This document shows positions 26,092 through 34,880 of a stretch of DNA of 64,000 nucleotides, in pieces. Source of the DNA: DATKBT01 sp035546295 (GTDB lineage: Bacteria > Acidobacteriota > Thermoanaerobaculia > Multivoradales > Multivoraceae). Each line of letters starts with the position of its first letter. Within the stretch, counting starts at the first letter, position 1. Where the stretch lies: the NCBI GenBank assembly GCA_035546295.1, contig DATKBT010000070.1:135204-199203 (forward strand). The letters run 5' to 3'. The notes beneath the pieces are model-generated. The model had not been told where the DNA came from and ran no database searches. It was given only the letters and a program-made list of their open reading frames with translations. The translations under genes were made by a program, and so were the position numbers.

Positions 26092-27777
26092 ATGCACGAT
26101 ACTCGTCTCCGTCCCCTGCGGCCCTACTGGGTCCAGGTCCTGCTCGTCCTGCTGGCGTCGATCGCGACCCTCGCCGGCTGCGGCAGCCCCGACCCCGCAG
26201 CCGGCGACGTCACCGAAACCGAGACACCGCCCGCGGGCCTCGTGCTCGATACACCCCAGGCCGCCCCGGGATACGTGCTGTTCTCGCCCCTGCTCTCCTC
26301 CACGACCTATCTGGTCGACCGGCAGGGACGCGCCGTTCACACCTGGGAGAGCGACTACGCGCCCGCCGGTCTCTACCTCCTCGACGACGGGACGCTGCTG
26401 CGAGCCGGGCGCGATCCCGACGCGCTCGGCTTCAAGGCCGGCGGCGTCAGCGGCATCGTCCAGAAGATCGCGTGGGACGGGACCGTGACCTGGCAGTGGA
26501 AGCTCTCCAACGAGAAGGAGATCCTCCACCACGACATCGAGCCGATGCCCAACGGCAACTTCCTGGCGATCGGCTGGGAGGTCAAGAGCCGCGAGGAGGC
26601 GCTGCGCGCGGGACGCGAGCCGGAGAAGATCGCCGAGCAGGGCCTGTGGCCGGATTTCGTCGTCGAGGTCGAGCCGCTCCCCGACAACGAGGCGCGAATC
26701 GTCTGGCGCTGGGACGTCTGGGACCATCTGGTCCAGGACCGCGATCAGAACGCCGACAACTACGGCGACCGGGCGGAGCACCCCGGCCGCATCGACCTCA
26801 ATCCAGCGGTGGTCAGCCCGTTGAGCGACCCGGAGCAGATCGAGCAACTCAGGGCTCTCGGCTACATCCCCGAGGAGGACGACGAGGACGACGAGGCGGA
26901 CGGGGAGGAAGCGTCCGATGACGGCGAGGGCGACAGCGAGGAGCCCGAGATCGCCCCCGACTTCCTCCACATCAACGCGATCGCCTACCACCCCGGTCTC
27001 GATCAGATCGCGCTCTCGGTTCCCGAGACCGGCGAGATCTGGATCATCGACCATGGCATCACGACCGAGGAGGCGCGCGGCCCGGCCGGCGACCTGCTCT
27101 ACCGCTGGGGCAATCCCCGCATCTACGGCAAGGGGGACGAGAGCGCGCAGCGGCTGTTCTACCAGCACGACGTGAAGTGGATCCCGGAAGGCTTCGAGCG
27201 CGCGGGCAACCTGACGCTGTTCAACAACGGTGGAGGGCGCCCCGGCGGCAAGTCCTTCTCCGAAGTCCTCGAGCTCGAGCCTCCACTCACCGCCGATGGC
27301 AGCTACTCGAGAGAGGCCGACGGGCCGTGGGGACCCGCCGAGCCGGTCTGGTCTTACTCGGAGCCCGAGAGCTTCTTCGCGCCCTTCATCTCCGGCGCGC
27401 AGCGACTAGCCAACGGCAATACGCTGGTCTGCTCCGGGCCGCAGGGGAGGCTCTTCGAGGTCGACCCCGAGGGCGCCGTCGTCTGGGAGTACTACAACCC
27501 GTACCACGGCAACGTCCGCAACCGCGACGGCTCCGCGCCTCAACCCGTCGACCAGTTCAACATGGCGGTCTTCCGGGCGGCCCACGTGGCGCTCGACCAT
27601 CCCGCGATCGCGGGCCGGACGCTGGCGCCGCTCGATCCCCAGCCGTCGTTCGGTGAGCCGCTGGAGTACGAGGACGCGGACGAGGACGCGGACTCGGACG
27701 AGCGAGAGGCGGGAGCCGGTGAAGACACCCCCGGGAGCGGTGGCGACGAGCACGGCGACGATGAGGACGATGAGTGA
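26092..27777 (+). CDS. Arylsulfotransferase (ASST)-family lipoprotein, paralogue 1
   Basis: 561 residues. Lipoprotein signal with lipobox ATLAGC, then a propeller-type ASST domain: 'ILHHDIEPMPNGNFLAI', 'WDVWDHLVQDRD', 'HINAIAYHPGLDQIALSV', 'GEIWIIDHG', 'RWGNPRIYG', 'LTLFNNGGGRPGG', with several conserved His, among them the likely sulfo-accepting one. ASSTs transfer sulfate between phenols without PAPS in the periplasm. An acidic insert (about residues 262-285) and a very acidic C-terminus are unusual. A close paralogue lies at 60098-61711. It starts with a good GGAG site and stands alone. Confidence 0.87.
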   Translation: MHDTRLRPLRPYWVQVLLVLLASIATLAGCGSPDPAAGDVTETETPPAGLVLDTPQAAPGYVLFSPLLSSTTYLVDRQGRAVHTWESDYAPAGLYLLDDGTLLRAGRDPDALGFKAGGVSGIVQKIAWDGTVTWQWKLSNEKEILHHDIEPMPNGNFLAIGWEVKSREEALRAGREPEKIAEQGLWPDFVVEVEPLPDNEARIVWRWDVWDHLVQDRDQNADNYGDRAEHPGRIDLNPAVVSPLSDPEQIEQLRALGYIPEEDDEDDEADGEEASDDGEGDSEEPEIAPDFLHINAIAYHPGLDQIALSVPETGEIWIIDHGITTEEARGPAGDLLYRWGNPRIYGKGDESAQRLFYQHDVKWIPEGFERAGNLTLFNNGGGRPGGKSFSEVLELEPPLTADGSYSREADGPWGPAEPVWSYSEPESFFAPFISGAQRLANGNTLVCSGPQGRLFEVDPEGAVVWEYYNPYHGNVRNRDGSAPQPVDQFNMAVFRAAHVALDHPAIAGRTLAPLDPQPSFGEPLEYEDADEDADSDEREAGAGEDTPGSGGDEHGDDEDDE

Positions 27778-27953
27778 GCGTCGAGGCTTCGAGCATCGCG
27801 CCGGCATCCCGAGGATCGCGCCGGTTCTCGGGCTCTTCGCGGCCGTCGCGCTGCTCGCTCCGGACCGAGCTGGTGATCTTCGACGCCGAGACCCACCTGA
27901 GCGTGGTCCCCGCGGCGATCAGCCGCGGGCTGCGCTGGCTCTTGCGCGAGTGA
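27770..27953 (+). pseudogene. Frameshifted small ORF downstream of the arylsulfotransferase
   Basis: An ATG inside the arylsulfotransferase stop region (27770) opens a frame with a hydrophobic stretch (PVLGLFAAVALLAP). Near 27860 the coding look passes to another frame that reads 'TELVIFDAETHLSVVPAAISRGLRWLLRE' and stops at 27951. A one-base shift would join them into a protein of about 60 residues with one membrane span. I do not recognise it. Confidence 0.3.
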
Positions 27954-28039
27954 CGGCCTCGCCTCGAACGGCTGCGAGAGCGAATTGCGCAGTGGCGCGT
28001 GGCTGCGGTGGGACGGGGCGGCGGTCGGGCTCGATCGAT

Positions 28040-28243
28040 CAGGACGCCGGCGACGCCGAGCCGCGCGCGCACGAAGCCGTCGAGAGTCGAGTGGATCAGC
28101 CACATCTGACCGAGCCAGGCCGCGTACTCGTCGCAGTCGATGAGGCCGCGCACCATCCGCTTCTGGAACTCGCGGTTCTCGGCCTTGGAATGCAGATCCC
28201 AGGTCTCGCCCTTGAGACGGGCCATCACGGTCTGCTCGGTCAC
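28040..28243 (-). pseudogene. Truncated heme oxygenase-like gene
   Basis: GTG at 28243 has a strong GGAGGG. The first 63 residues match the N-terminus of bacterial heme oxygenases: 'ARLKGETWDLHSKAENREFQKRMVRG' carries the proximal heme His, followed by 'YAAWLGQMWLIHSTLDGFV'. After residue 63 similarity stops abruptly and the frame runs on as Arg/Ser-rich noise to 27557, so about 70% of the enzyme is missing. The intact start with a lost 3' end suggests a recent deletion. Confidence 0.65.
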
Positions 28244-28390
28244 GGGCGCTCCCTCCGGGCTGCTCGGTCTCTCACGCGGGCTGGTTTCTCGGCCGTTCTC
28301 GGCTCGTTCTGAACCCGGTTCTCGGCTGGCGCCCGATCGCTGAGCTCGGGCTGCCGCTGCTCGGCCAAGAGGTGCGGAGTCGAAGCCCGT

Positions 28391-28582
28391 TCACCCCGAG
28401 AGCCAGCGCCAGGCCGCGATAGCGGCCGGAATCGCCAACCAGAGAAGCCCCTTCACCAGGAAGAACAGGAAGCCCCAGACGCCCAGAGCGCGAAGGCGCC
28501 GGCGGAGCTTGCCGGACGTCCCGGCGCCGTCCGCCGCCGTCGGGACGGGCTCGTCGTCGCCGGGTTTCTTGTTGAGACTCAT
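28391..28582 (-). CDS. Small single-span membrane protein
   Basis: 63 residues: a polar, acidic N-terminus, a basic KLRRRLR patch, then one membrane span (about 33-58, LGVWGFLFFLVKGLLWLAIPAA) and a short end. The charge pattern predicts the N-terminus in the cytoplasm. ATG at 28582 is preferred; TTG two codons upstream is possible. GGAG lies 10 nt before. Not recognised as a named family. Confidence 0.6.
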   Translation of the reverse strand: MSLNKKPGDDEPVPTAADGAGTSGKLRRRLRALGVWGFLFFLVKGLLWLAIPAAIAAWRWLSG

Positions 28583-28798
28583 TCTCAAAAGCTCCGCTCA
28601 TTCTGGACTGAATTGGTCCCCTTGTCAAAGGTTGCGCCCGGTTCGCCTCCCGGGCGGACGCTCGCGCGCGCCCGAAACCTCGGCTGCGTCCCCGTCCTAG
28701 GTCGACTAGGCCAGCGGGAAGCTCACAAAGCGGTCAAAGTTCGCTCAAGCCTCCACCCAAACGCTGGAATCAGCGTCTTCGCGCGCGATGCGCAATCG

Positions 28799-29290
28799 AT
28801 GGTCGGGCTCCTGGGCTCCGTCGAGGGGCTCGGCGAGCACGCGCGGCGGCAGTTCTTCGATCGGGGCGAGCGCCTGGTCAGCGAGGGCGAGTCGGGATCC
28901 ACGATGATGGTCCTGCTCAAGGGCCGGGCCGAGGTGAGCCGGAGCCCGAACGAGCTCTCGGGAGAGGTCAAGGTCGCCGAGCTGAGGGAGAACGACTATT
29001 TCGGCGAGCGGGCGCTGCTCAACGGCGAGGCGCGCAGCGCCAACGTCACGGCGATCACCGACTGCGAGGCGCTGATCCTCGATCGCGACGACCTGTCGCC
29101 GATCCTGGAGGCCCGCCCCGACCTCGCCGAGGTGCTGAGCCGCGCCCTCGCCGAGCGCATCGCAGAGACCGAGGCGGCGGTCGAGGCCAAGCGCAGCGAA
29201 CGCGCCACGGGGCAGGAGCGGGAAGCCACCGAAAGCCCGGACTCGCTGCTCGAGCGGATCCGCCATCTGTTCCGGCTGCCGGGGAGTTAG
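28799..29290 (+). CDS. Cyclic nucleotide-binding domain protein
   Basis: 163 residues. A Crp/PKA-type cNMP-binding domain spans about 10-115: 'RGERLVSEGESGSTMMVLLKGRAEV', then the phosphate-binding cassette FGERALLNGEARSANV with its Glu and Arg intact, and 'DLSPILEARPDLAEVLS'. No DNA-binding domain follows; a helical tail (about 120-163) ends 'LLERIRHLFRL', a form often found at the C-terminus of MscS-type channels. It could be the detached regulatory end of such a channel or a stand-alone cNMP sensor. The start is uncertain: the frame is open to 28613. Confidence 0.78.
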   Translation: MVGLLGSVEGLGEHARRQFFDRGERLVSEGESGSTMMVLLKGRAEVSRSPNELSGEVKVAELRENDYFGERALLNGEARSANVTAITDCEALILDRDDLSPILEARPDLAEVLSRALAERIAETEAAVEAKRSERATGQEREATESPDSLLERIRHLFRLPGS

Positions 29291-29393
29291 CCTCCGATGT
29301 GGTCCCCCGGCGTCGGATGGGCCGCGTCCGCGGTTTGCCCAGCAGCCGCTCGGCCGATACGCTCGGACCTCCGGGACGTCAGGAGATTCGAGC

Positions 29394-31070
29394 ATGCGCC
29401 GTCGTATCGAACCGCCGTCGAAGACCGTCAGCTTCACCCTCTCGCTCGCCCTCTGTGCCCTCGCCGGCCGGCCGCTCCTCGCCCAGCAGGCGGAGCCCGA
29501 AGAGGCAGCGACCACTGAGCAACAGGAGCAGGAGCGGCTCGTCGCAGCCGCCCCCAATCGCCGAGCCAGCGAGGGCGAGGGACCGTTCGAGCGCCTGATC
29601 CTGCGCGGCGTGACCGTCATCGACGGCACTGGCGCGCCGCCGCGCGGACCGGTCGACCTGGTGATCGAAGGCAACCGCATCGCCCAGGTCGAGGGGGTGG
29701 GGGCGCCCAAGGGCGCGATCGACGAGGACGAGCGCCCCAAGGACGCCACCAAGGAGCTCGACCTCAGCGGATCCTACGTGCTGCCCGGCATCATCGACCT
29801 GCACGTGCACACCGGCGGCGTGCCCAAGGCGCCCGAGGCCGAGTACGTCTACAAGCTCTGGCTCGGCCACGGCATCACCACGGTGCGCGGCGTGCCCACC
29901 GGGCCGCTCGAGTGGGACCTCTCCGAGCGAGAGCGCAGCGCCCGCAACGAGATCGTCGCTCCGCGCATCGTCTCCTACCAGCGTCCCGGGAGCGGCGAGG
30001 AGTGGAAGGACCGCAAGGTCCTGACCCCCGAGGATGCGCGCGAGTGGGTGCGCTACGCAGCGGAAAAGGGAGTCGACGGTCTCAAGCTCGGCGCCTACCC
30101 TCCCGACGTCATGGCGGCGCTGATCGACGAGGCCGGAAAGCTCGGCCTGGGGTCGACCGCCCACCTCGACCAGATGGGGGTCGCCGACATGAACGCGCTC
30201 GACGCGGCGCGCCTCGGGCTGACCTCGATGACCCACTTCTACGGCCTGTTCGAGTCGATGTACGAGGGCCACGACGTGCAGCCCTGGCCGATCGAGATGA
30301 ACTACTCCGACGAGCAGGCCCGGTTCGGGCAGGTCGCGCGCCAGTGGAGCCTGGTCGAGCCGGGGGGCGAGCGCTGGAACGCGCTGCTCGACGAATTCCT
30401 GGAGCTGGGCTTCTTCATCAATCCGACGATGACCATCTACTCGGCGGGACGCGACGTGATGCGCGCGCGCAACGCCGACTGGCACGAGACCTACACGCTG
30501 CCGGCGATGATGGAGTTCTACGAGCCCAGCCGCGAGGACCACGGCTCCTACTGGTACGACTGGACGACCTGGGACGAGGTCGCCTGGCGAAACTTCTATC
30601 GTGTCTGGATGCAGTTCCTCAACGAGTACAAGAACCGCGGCGGCAAGGTCACCGTCGGCTCCGACTCCGGCTTCATCTATCAGCTCTACGGCTTCGGAAC
30701 CATCTTCGAGCTCGAGCTGCTCCAAGAGGCCGGCTTTCATCCGCTGGAGGTGATCCGGGCGGCCACCTACCACGGCGCCCAGGAGCTCGCGAAGCCGTCC
30801 GAAGCGCCGATCGATCGCGGCGTGGTGCGGCCCGGGATGCTCGCCGACCTGCTGGTCGTCGACGAAAATCCGATGGCCAACCTCAAGGTGCTCTACGGGA
30901 CCGGCGCGGTCAAGCTGAACGACGAGACCGGCAAGCCCGAACGGGTCGGCGGCGTGCGCTACACGATCAAGGACGGCATCGTCTACGACGCGAAGCAGCT
31001 CCTGCGCGACGTCGCCGCGATGGTCGAGGGCGCCAAGGCGGCGCAGACGGCGGTCGAGACCACGCCCTGA
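29394..31070 (+). CDS. Secreted amidohydrolase (imidazolonepropionase-like)
   Basis: 558 residues with a signal peptide ending around LLAQQ. The amidohydrolase core begins 'LILRGVTVIDGTGAPPRGPVDLVIEGNRI' and has the metal motif DLHVHTGG (about 138), candidate Lys in 'DGLKLGAYPPDV', His in 'STAHLDQMG' and 'SMTHFYGLF', and the catalytic Asp in 'VGSDSGFIY'. Such exported enzymes hydrolyse cyclic amides or peptidic substrates; the substrate is not predictable. Good AGGAG site. It converges on the RiPP operon with a gap of 63 bp. Confidence 0.9.
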   Translation: MRRRIEPPSKTVSFTLSLALCALAGRPLLAQQAEPEEAATTEQQEQERLVAAAPNRRASEGEGPFERLILRGVTVIDGTGAPPRGPVDLVIEGNRIAQVEGVGAPKGAIDEDERPKDATKELDLSGSYVLPGIIDLHVHTGGVPKAPEAEYVYKLWLGHGITTVRGVPTGPLEWDLSERERSARNEIVAPRIVSYQRPGSGEEWKDRKVLTPEDAREWVRYAAEKGVDGLKLGAYPPDVMAALIDEAGKLGLGSTAHLDQMGVADMNALDAARLGLTSMTHFYGLFESMYEGHDVQPWPIEMNYSDEQARFGQVARQWSLVEPGGERWNALLDEFLELGFFINPTMTIYSAGRDVMRARNADWHETYTLPAMMEFYEPSREDHGSYWYDWTTWDEVAWRNFYRVWMQFLNEYKNRGGKVTVGSDSGFIYQLYGFGTIFELELLQEAGFHPLEVIRAATYHGAQELAKPSEAPIDRGVVRPGMLADLLVVDENPMANLKVLYGTGAVKLNDETGKPERVGGVRYTIKDGIVYDAKQLLRDVAAMVEGAKAAQTAVETTP

Positions 31071-31133
31071 CGCCTAGCGGGCCCGCTCGATTCCTCACGC
31101 GCGTCCGCAGTAGGTCGCTCATGAATAGTCCGG

Positions 31134-33635
31134 CTAGGCCGGAATCCCGCCGAGCAGCAGCGACGGCGGGCGCTGCTCGCCGCCGGTCGCGAGCCGGAGC
31201 AGGACGTGGCCGACGCCGGCCTGGCCCAGGAACAGGGAGGGATTGGGTCCTCCAGAAGGCACTCCGCTCGGCCATCCCCGTCTCCTGTTCGAAGCGAGAG
31301 CGGCCGTCGCTGCCTCGCGCGCAGCGGCCTCGAGGCGCGGCTCGTCCAGCGCGTCCGCTCCGCACAGCAGCACGTCGAGCAGACCGCCGAGCCCGTGGCA
31401 GAGCGAGGCGTCGAGGAGCTCGACCGAGCGCAGCTCCGCCTCACGGCGGGTGCGCTCGAGGGCGATCGTCGCCTGCTCCCGGTGGCGTGACCGCTGCTCT
31501 GGATCGACCGCCACCGCACGCAGGCGCGCGAGCGCGATGCCGGGCGCGCCGTGACACCAGGCGACGCTGAAGCGAGGCGCGGGCCCCGCCTCCCCCGAGA
31601 GCGGCGGTCGCAGGTCGAGCCAGTTGCCCTCGGCGGGATCGAACAGGGTCTGCTCGTAGGCGAGCGCGCCGCGAGCCGCCTCGAGGAATCGGGCGTCTCG
31701 GGTCGCGGAATGGAGATCGAGGAGCGCCAAGGCGATCCCGGAGGCGCCGTGAGACAGCCCGGCGAGCGGCGGGCGGGCGGGCGCGACCCCCGACACCAGA
31801 AGGTTCGGCCAGCTCCAGATCTCCCCCCGCGTCTCGGCGCTCGAGATCAGCTCGCTTCCCAGCCGGTCAGCGATCTCCAGACAAGCCGCCCCGGGGAGCC
31901 CGGGCGCCAGCTCGATCAGGCCGACGACGATCCCGGCGACGCCGCCGAGCAGGTCGAGGCGAAGCGTGCCGAGCCGCTCCCCGTCGAGGCTTTCTCCGAA
32001 GCCCGCGAGCACGGTCGCGAGCAGCACGCGCGACCGCGAGGTCAGCCGCTCGTCGTCGATCAGCCGTCCACCCCGCAGTGCCGCCGCGAGGGCGCCGAGT
32101 GGGCCGGCGAGGAAGCCGGGAAGCGCCCCGGAGGCAACGCCGCCCGCGCCGCCGGCGGCTCGCTGGATGCGATCCCGCTCGAGCCCCGCGATGATTCCAG
32201 GCCGGATTCCAGCCTCGATTTCAGCCACGATCACGTCGAGCGAGCGCTGTAGCGCCGCGGCGGCCGTCTGGCGATGCCGCCTCTCGCCGGTGACGGTCGA
32301 CAGCTCGGCCAGGAACAGGCCGGGGCCCGCAGAGCCCTGGTAGACGTCGAATCCCAGCGCGGTCACCTTCGCCCGCGCTGTGCCCGGAGCGCAGACGTCC
32401 CCTGGGTCCCGCCCCGTCCAGTTGCAGCGCCCGCCGTCCCAGAAGACCTCGGCGCAGAGATGGTCGCCGATCCGCACCGCCTCCGCCAACAGGGGCCCGA
32501 TCGCGGTCGACGACGCCGCCGGAGCTCTGGCCGCGGGGTCAGAGACCTCGGCTCTTCGTTCCGGTCGCGCGCGACCGGCCCTCCGCCGCCCCCTCGAGGG
32601 CCCGCGCTCGGAAGCCTGCAGCGGTCGCCATCGATCCGGCGAGCCCGGCGCCAGGTAGGGCCGGCGTGGCTCGAGCCCGGCCCCGGCGAAGGATGCGGCA
32701 ACCGCCCGGCAACGGGACGCCAGCGCAGCAGACGAAGCCCGCCCCTCCTCGACCCGATCGTCCTCGATCAGATCGTCAGGGCCGATCAAGGCCGCCGCGA
32801 TCCGCGCGACCCGGTCTCGCCCGAAGCTCGAGCCGTCGGCCGGCCCCTCGGCGAGCCCGAGACCCGGGGCGAGCGGGAAGGTCATGAGCGGTCGCGAGGA
32901 TCGCATCTGGCCGGCGTGCTCGGCGTACGCTTCGGCGATCACGGGCCAGGCGCTCTCGACCGCGACGGGCTCCAGGTAGAGGACGCCGGAATCGGCGGAG
33001 TCGAAGCGGCGGGTGGAGGCCGCCACCTTGAGCCGGAAGGGCACTCGTCGCCGGTTGAGCTCCGAGGTCAGGCGGCGCAGCCAGGGGACAGCCGAGCTCA
33101 CTCGCAAGTGCCAGTAGACCCGCACCAGACAGCACAGCTCGCGAGCGGGCGCCAGGTCGGCGTCGCCGAGCGCGACGTAGGAGCCGGGGTGCAGCCGCTG
33201 GCGCTCCTCGGGGACGAAGACGCGACAGCTCGCGCCGGAGGCAGGAGGACCGGATCCCGGGCCGGGGTCGGGATCCACCCTCACCCGCCGGGCATCCGAG
33301 AAGTAGACGACCCCTTCCCGCCGTACCGCGACCGAGCCGGCGTCGCCGGCACGCTCGATCGTCCAGTCGGGCTCCCAGGTGCCGCGGCCAGTGTTGGCGC
33401 GGCTGAGCGCTCGCACCAGCTCGGCATCGGCCTCGGGATCGACCCGCTCCCGCGGATCCACGCCGCGCCGCCGATAGAGCCGGTAGAGCGCCTGCTCGAG
33501 CCTCGTGCACTCGCCGGCCGGCTCGACCACCCTCGACAACCGGACGAGGTCGGTGCTGAGGCCGAGCTCCTCGGCGATCTCGTGATCCGCGGCGGCAACC
33601 GAGTCGTCGTCTTCCGGCCACGCCCCCCGGATCAT
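31134..33635 (-). CDS. HopA1-LanC fusion, class V-like lanthipeptide lyase/cyclase
   Basis: 833 residues with two parts. Residues 1 to about 310 match the HopA1/LxmY family: 'YRLYRRRGVDPRERVD', 'SRANTGRGTWEPDW', 'PGSYVALGD', 'VRVYWHLR' and 'LTSELNRRRVPFRLKV…VLYLE'. In class V lanthipeptides LxmY removes phosphate after LxmK phosphorylates Ser/Thr. After a charged linker, residues about 390-833 form a LanC-like toroid with GxxHGxxG (about 626), WCHGAPG (about 692) and LCHGLGG (about 745), giving the Cys/Cys/His zinc ligands, and a final 'LFLGQAGVGHVLLRL'. The fusion would combine elimination and ring closure in one protein. ATG has GGAG and lies 13 nt after the kinase stop. Confidence 0.85.
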   Translation of the reverse strand: MIRGAWPEDDDSVAAADHEIAEELGLSTDLVRLSRVVEPAGECTRLEQALYRLYRRRGVDPRERVDPEADAELVRALSRANTGRGTWEPDWTIERAGDAGSVAVRREGVVYFSDARRVRVDPDPGPGSGPPASGASCRVFVPEERQRLHPGSYVALGDADLAPARELCCLVRVYWHLRVSSAVPWLRRLTSELNRRRVPFRLKVAASTRRFDSADSGVLYLEPVAVESAWPVIAEAYAEHAGQMRSSRPLMTFPLAPGLGLAEGPADGSSFGRDRVARIAAALIGPDDLIEDDRVEEGRASSAALASRCRAVAASFAGAGLEPRRPYLAPGSPDRWRPLQASERGPSRGRRRAGRARPERRAEVSDPAARAPAASSTAIGPLLAEAVRIGDHLCAEVFWDGGRCNWTGRDPGDVCAPGTARAKVTALGFDVYQGSAGPGLFLAELSTVTGERRHRQTAAAALQRSLDVIVAEIEAGIRPGIIAGLERDRIQRAAGGAGGVASGALPGFLAGPLGALAAALRGGRLIDDERLTSRSRVLLATVLAGFGESLDGERLGTLRLDLLGGVAGIVVGLIELAPGLPGAACLEIADRLGSELISSAETRGEIWSWPNLLVSGVAPARPPLAGLSHGASGIALALLDLHSATRDARFLEAARGALAYEQTLFDPAEGNWLDLRPPLSGEAGPAPRFSVAWCHGAPGIALARLRAVAVDPEQRSRHREQATIALERTRREAELRSVELLDASLCHGLGGLLDVLLCGADALDEPRLEAAAREAATAALASNRRRGWPSGVPSGGPNPSLFLGQAGVGHVLLRLATGGEQRPPSLLLGGIPA

Positions 33636-33648
33636 CGACCGGCTCCGA

Positions 33649-34788
33649 TCATGCTGGGCTCTCCCCCCTTTTCTCTCCCCTTTTCTCTCCCCTTCTCTCT
33701 CCCCTTTTCTCTGCGCTCGAGGAGGTTCCAGAGCTCGATGCGGCCAGGGAGTAGAGGGTGCGACCGGCGCCCGCCGGATCCGACAGCACGTTGGCCGCGA
33801 TCTGCAGCAACGATCGCTCTGAAACCGCGACCGACGCGACGCCCGAGCAGCGCTGCCACGCGGCCTGGATCAGCCGGGCGGCGCTACAGCGGACCGCGCG
33901 CAAGAGGAGATCTCCTTCCCGCTCGGCGCTCGCGGCCGATCCCGGCGCCGATCGGTAGGCGCTCCACAGCGCCGCGAACGCCGGCTGGATGGCGCTCAGA
34001 GGCACCCGTGCCTGCGCCGCTCGCCGCTCCGGCGGCAGGGCGGCGTCGCGCGGCATGCCGCGCACCCAGAAATGCACCAGGTCGGCCATCGCGCACCCCA
34101 GGTCCCACGCCGGGTCTCCCCACTTGGCGAGCTCCCAGTCGATCAGCACGACTCCGCCGTCTCTCTCCGTCGACGGCGGCAGCACCAGCAGGTTGGCAGA
34201 GCGCACGTCGCCGTGGAGGAGGGTCTGGGGACGCCAGTCGGAGCGGGCGCGATCGAGCCCCGCTCCGATCGCGGGCTCGCTCTGGATCAAGCGAGAGATC
34301 TCGACCTGCGCGGCGCTCATCCGCCTCAGCTCGTGAGGGGCCGGGAGATGCACCGACAGGAAGTCGGCCGGTCGGCGCGGGAGCCGTGACAGGCCGCTGC
34401 CCGCATCGCGTGCGCGACCATCGAACGTTGCGTGCAGCAGGCCCAGCGCCGCGCCCAGATCGGCGGCGGGCGTACAGGGGAAGCGCTCGGCGGGAGAGTC
34501 GCGGTACACCCTCCAAGGTGAGCGCGCGCCGGCCTTCCATTCGACCGCGAACAGCGGCGGGTCCCGGCGGAGGAGGCGCGCTCGAGGAATCAGCTCGCGC
34601 AGCGGTTCGGCGACGCTCTCACGCGCAAAGACCTCGTAGAGCTCCAGCTCCCGGGCGAGCGTCCTGGCGCCGCCGGTGCGGAGAGGATCCGCCTGCTTGA
34701 CGAGCCAGCCGGGGCCCTCCCGACGAGACACCCGCAGGTTGAGGTTGCGACGTGACAGGGTCGAGATCTCGACGCCGCCGGCGATCAC
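33649..34788 (-). CDS. APH-fold kinase, LxmK-like lanthipeptide Ser/Thr kinase
   Basis: 379 residues. Aminoglycoside-phosphotransferase fold: 'WLVKQADP' (candidate ATP lysine), Brenner motif LLHGDVRSANLL and DFG-equivalent 'LIDWELAKWGDPAWDLG'. In this operon it most likely phosphorylates Ser/Thr of the precursor for later elimination. GTG at 34788 is the only standard start, but the frame stays open and conserved-looking upstream to the precursor stop ('RLIGLGLIDSSEV…'), so a non-standard start (ATC or CTG) is possible. The C-terminus is a KRGE repeat tail encoded by a tandem repeat (about 33662-33715). Confidence 0.8.
   Translation of the reverse strand: MIAGGVEISTLSRRNLNLRVSRREGPGWLVKQADPLRTGGARTLARELELYEVFARESVAEPLRELIPRARLLRRDPPLFAVEWKAGARSPWRVYRDSPAERFPCTPAADLGAALGLLHATFDGRARDAGSGLSRLPRRPADFLSVHLPAPHELRRMSAAQVEISRLIQSEPAIGAGLDRARSDWRPQTLLHGDVRSANLLVLPPSTERDGGVVLIDWELAKWGDPAWDLGCAMADLVHFWVRGMPRDAALPPERRAAQARVPLSAIQPAFAALWSAYRSAPGSAASAEREGDLLLRAVRCSAARLIQAAWQRCSGVASVAVSERSLLQIAANVLSDPAGAGRTLYSLAASSSGTSSSAEKRGERRGEKRGEKRGESPA
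33662..33715. repeat. Purine-rich 11-13 bp tandem repeat at the kinase C-terminus
   Basis: Minus-strand GGGGAGAGAAAA-type units repeat about four times, encoding (K/R)RGE repeats at the very end of the LxmK-like kinase, just before the fusion gene's ribosome site. Copy-number change would alter the tail and perhaps the reading frame. Confidence 0.7.
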
Positions 34789-34880
34789 CTCTGAGGAATC
34801 GATCAGCCCGAGCCCGATCAGCCGCCGGGGGGCCTCGTCGAGCCGGATCGGCTCGCCGCCGATGGAGGCTTGCGGCGCGG

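Noticed and set aside
334..29298. TAGCCTCCGAT at two stop codons (334 and 29288)
   Set aside because: An 11-base match twice in 64 kb of this composition is expected by chance.
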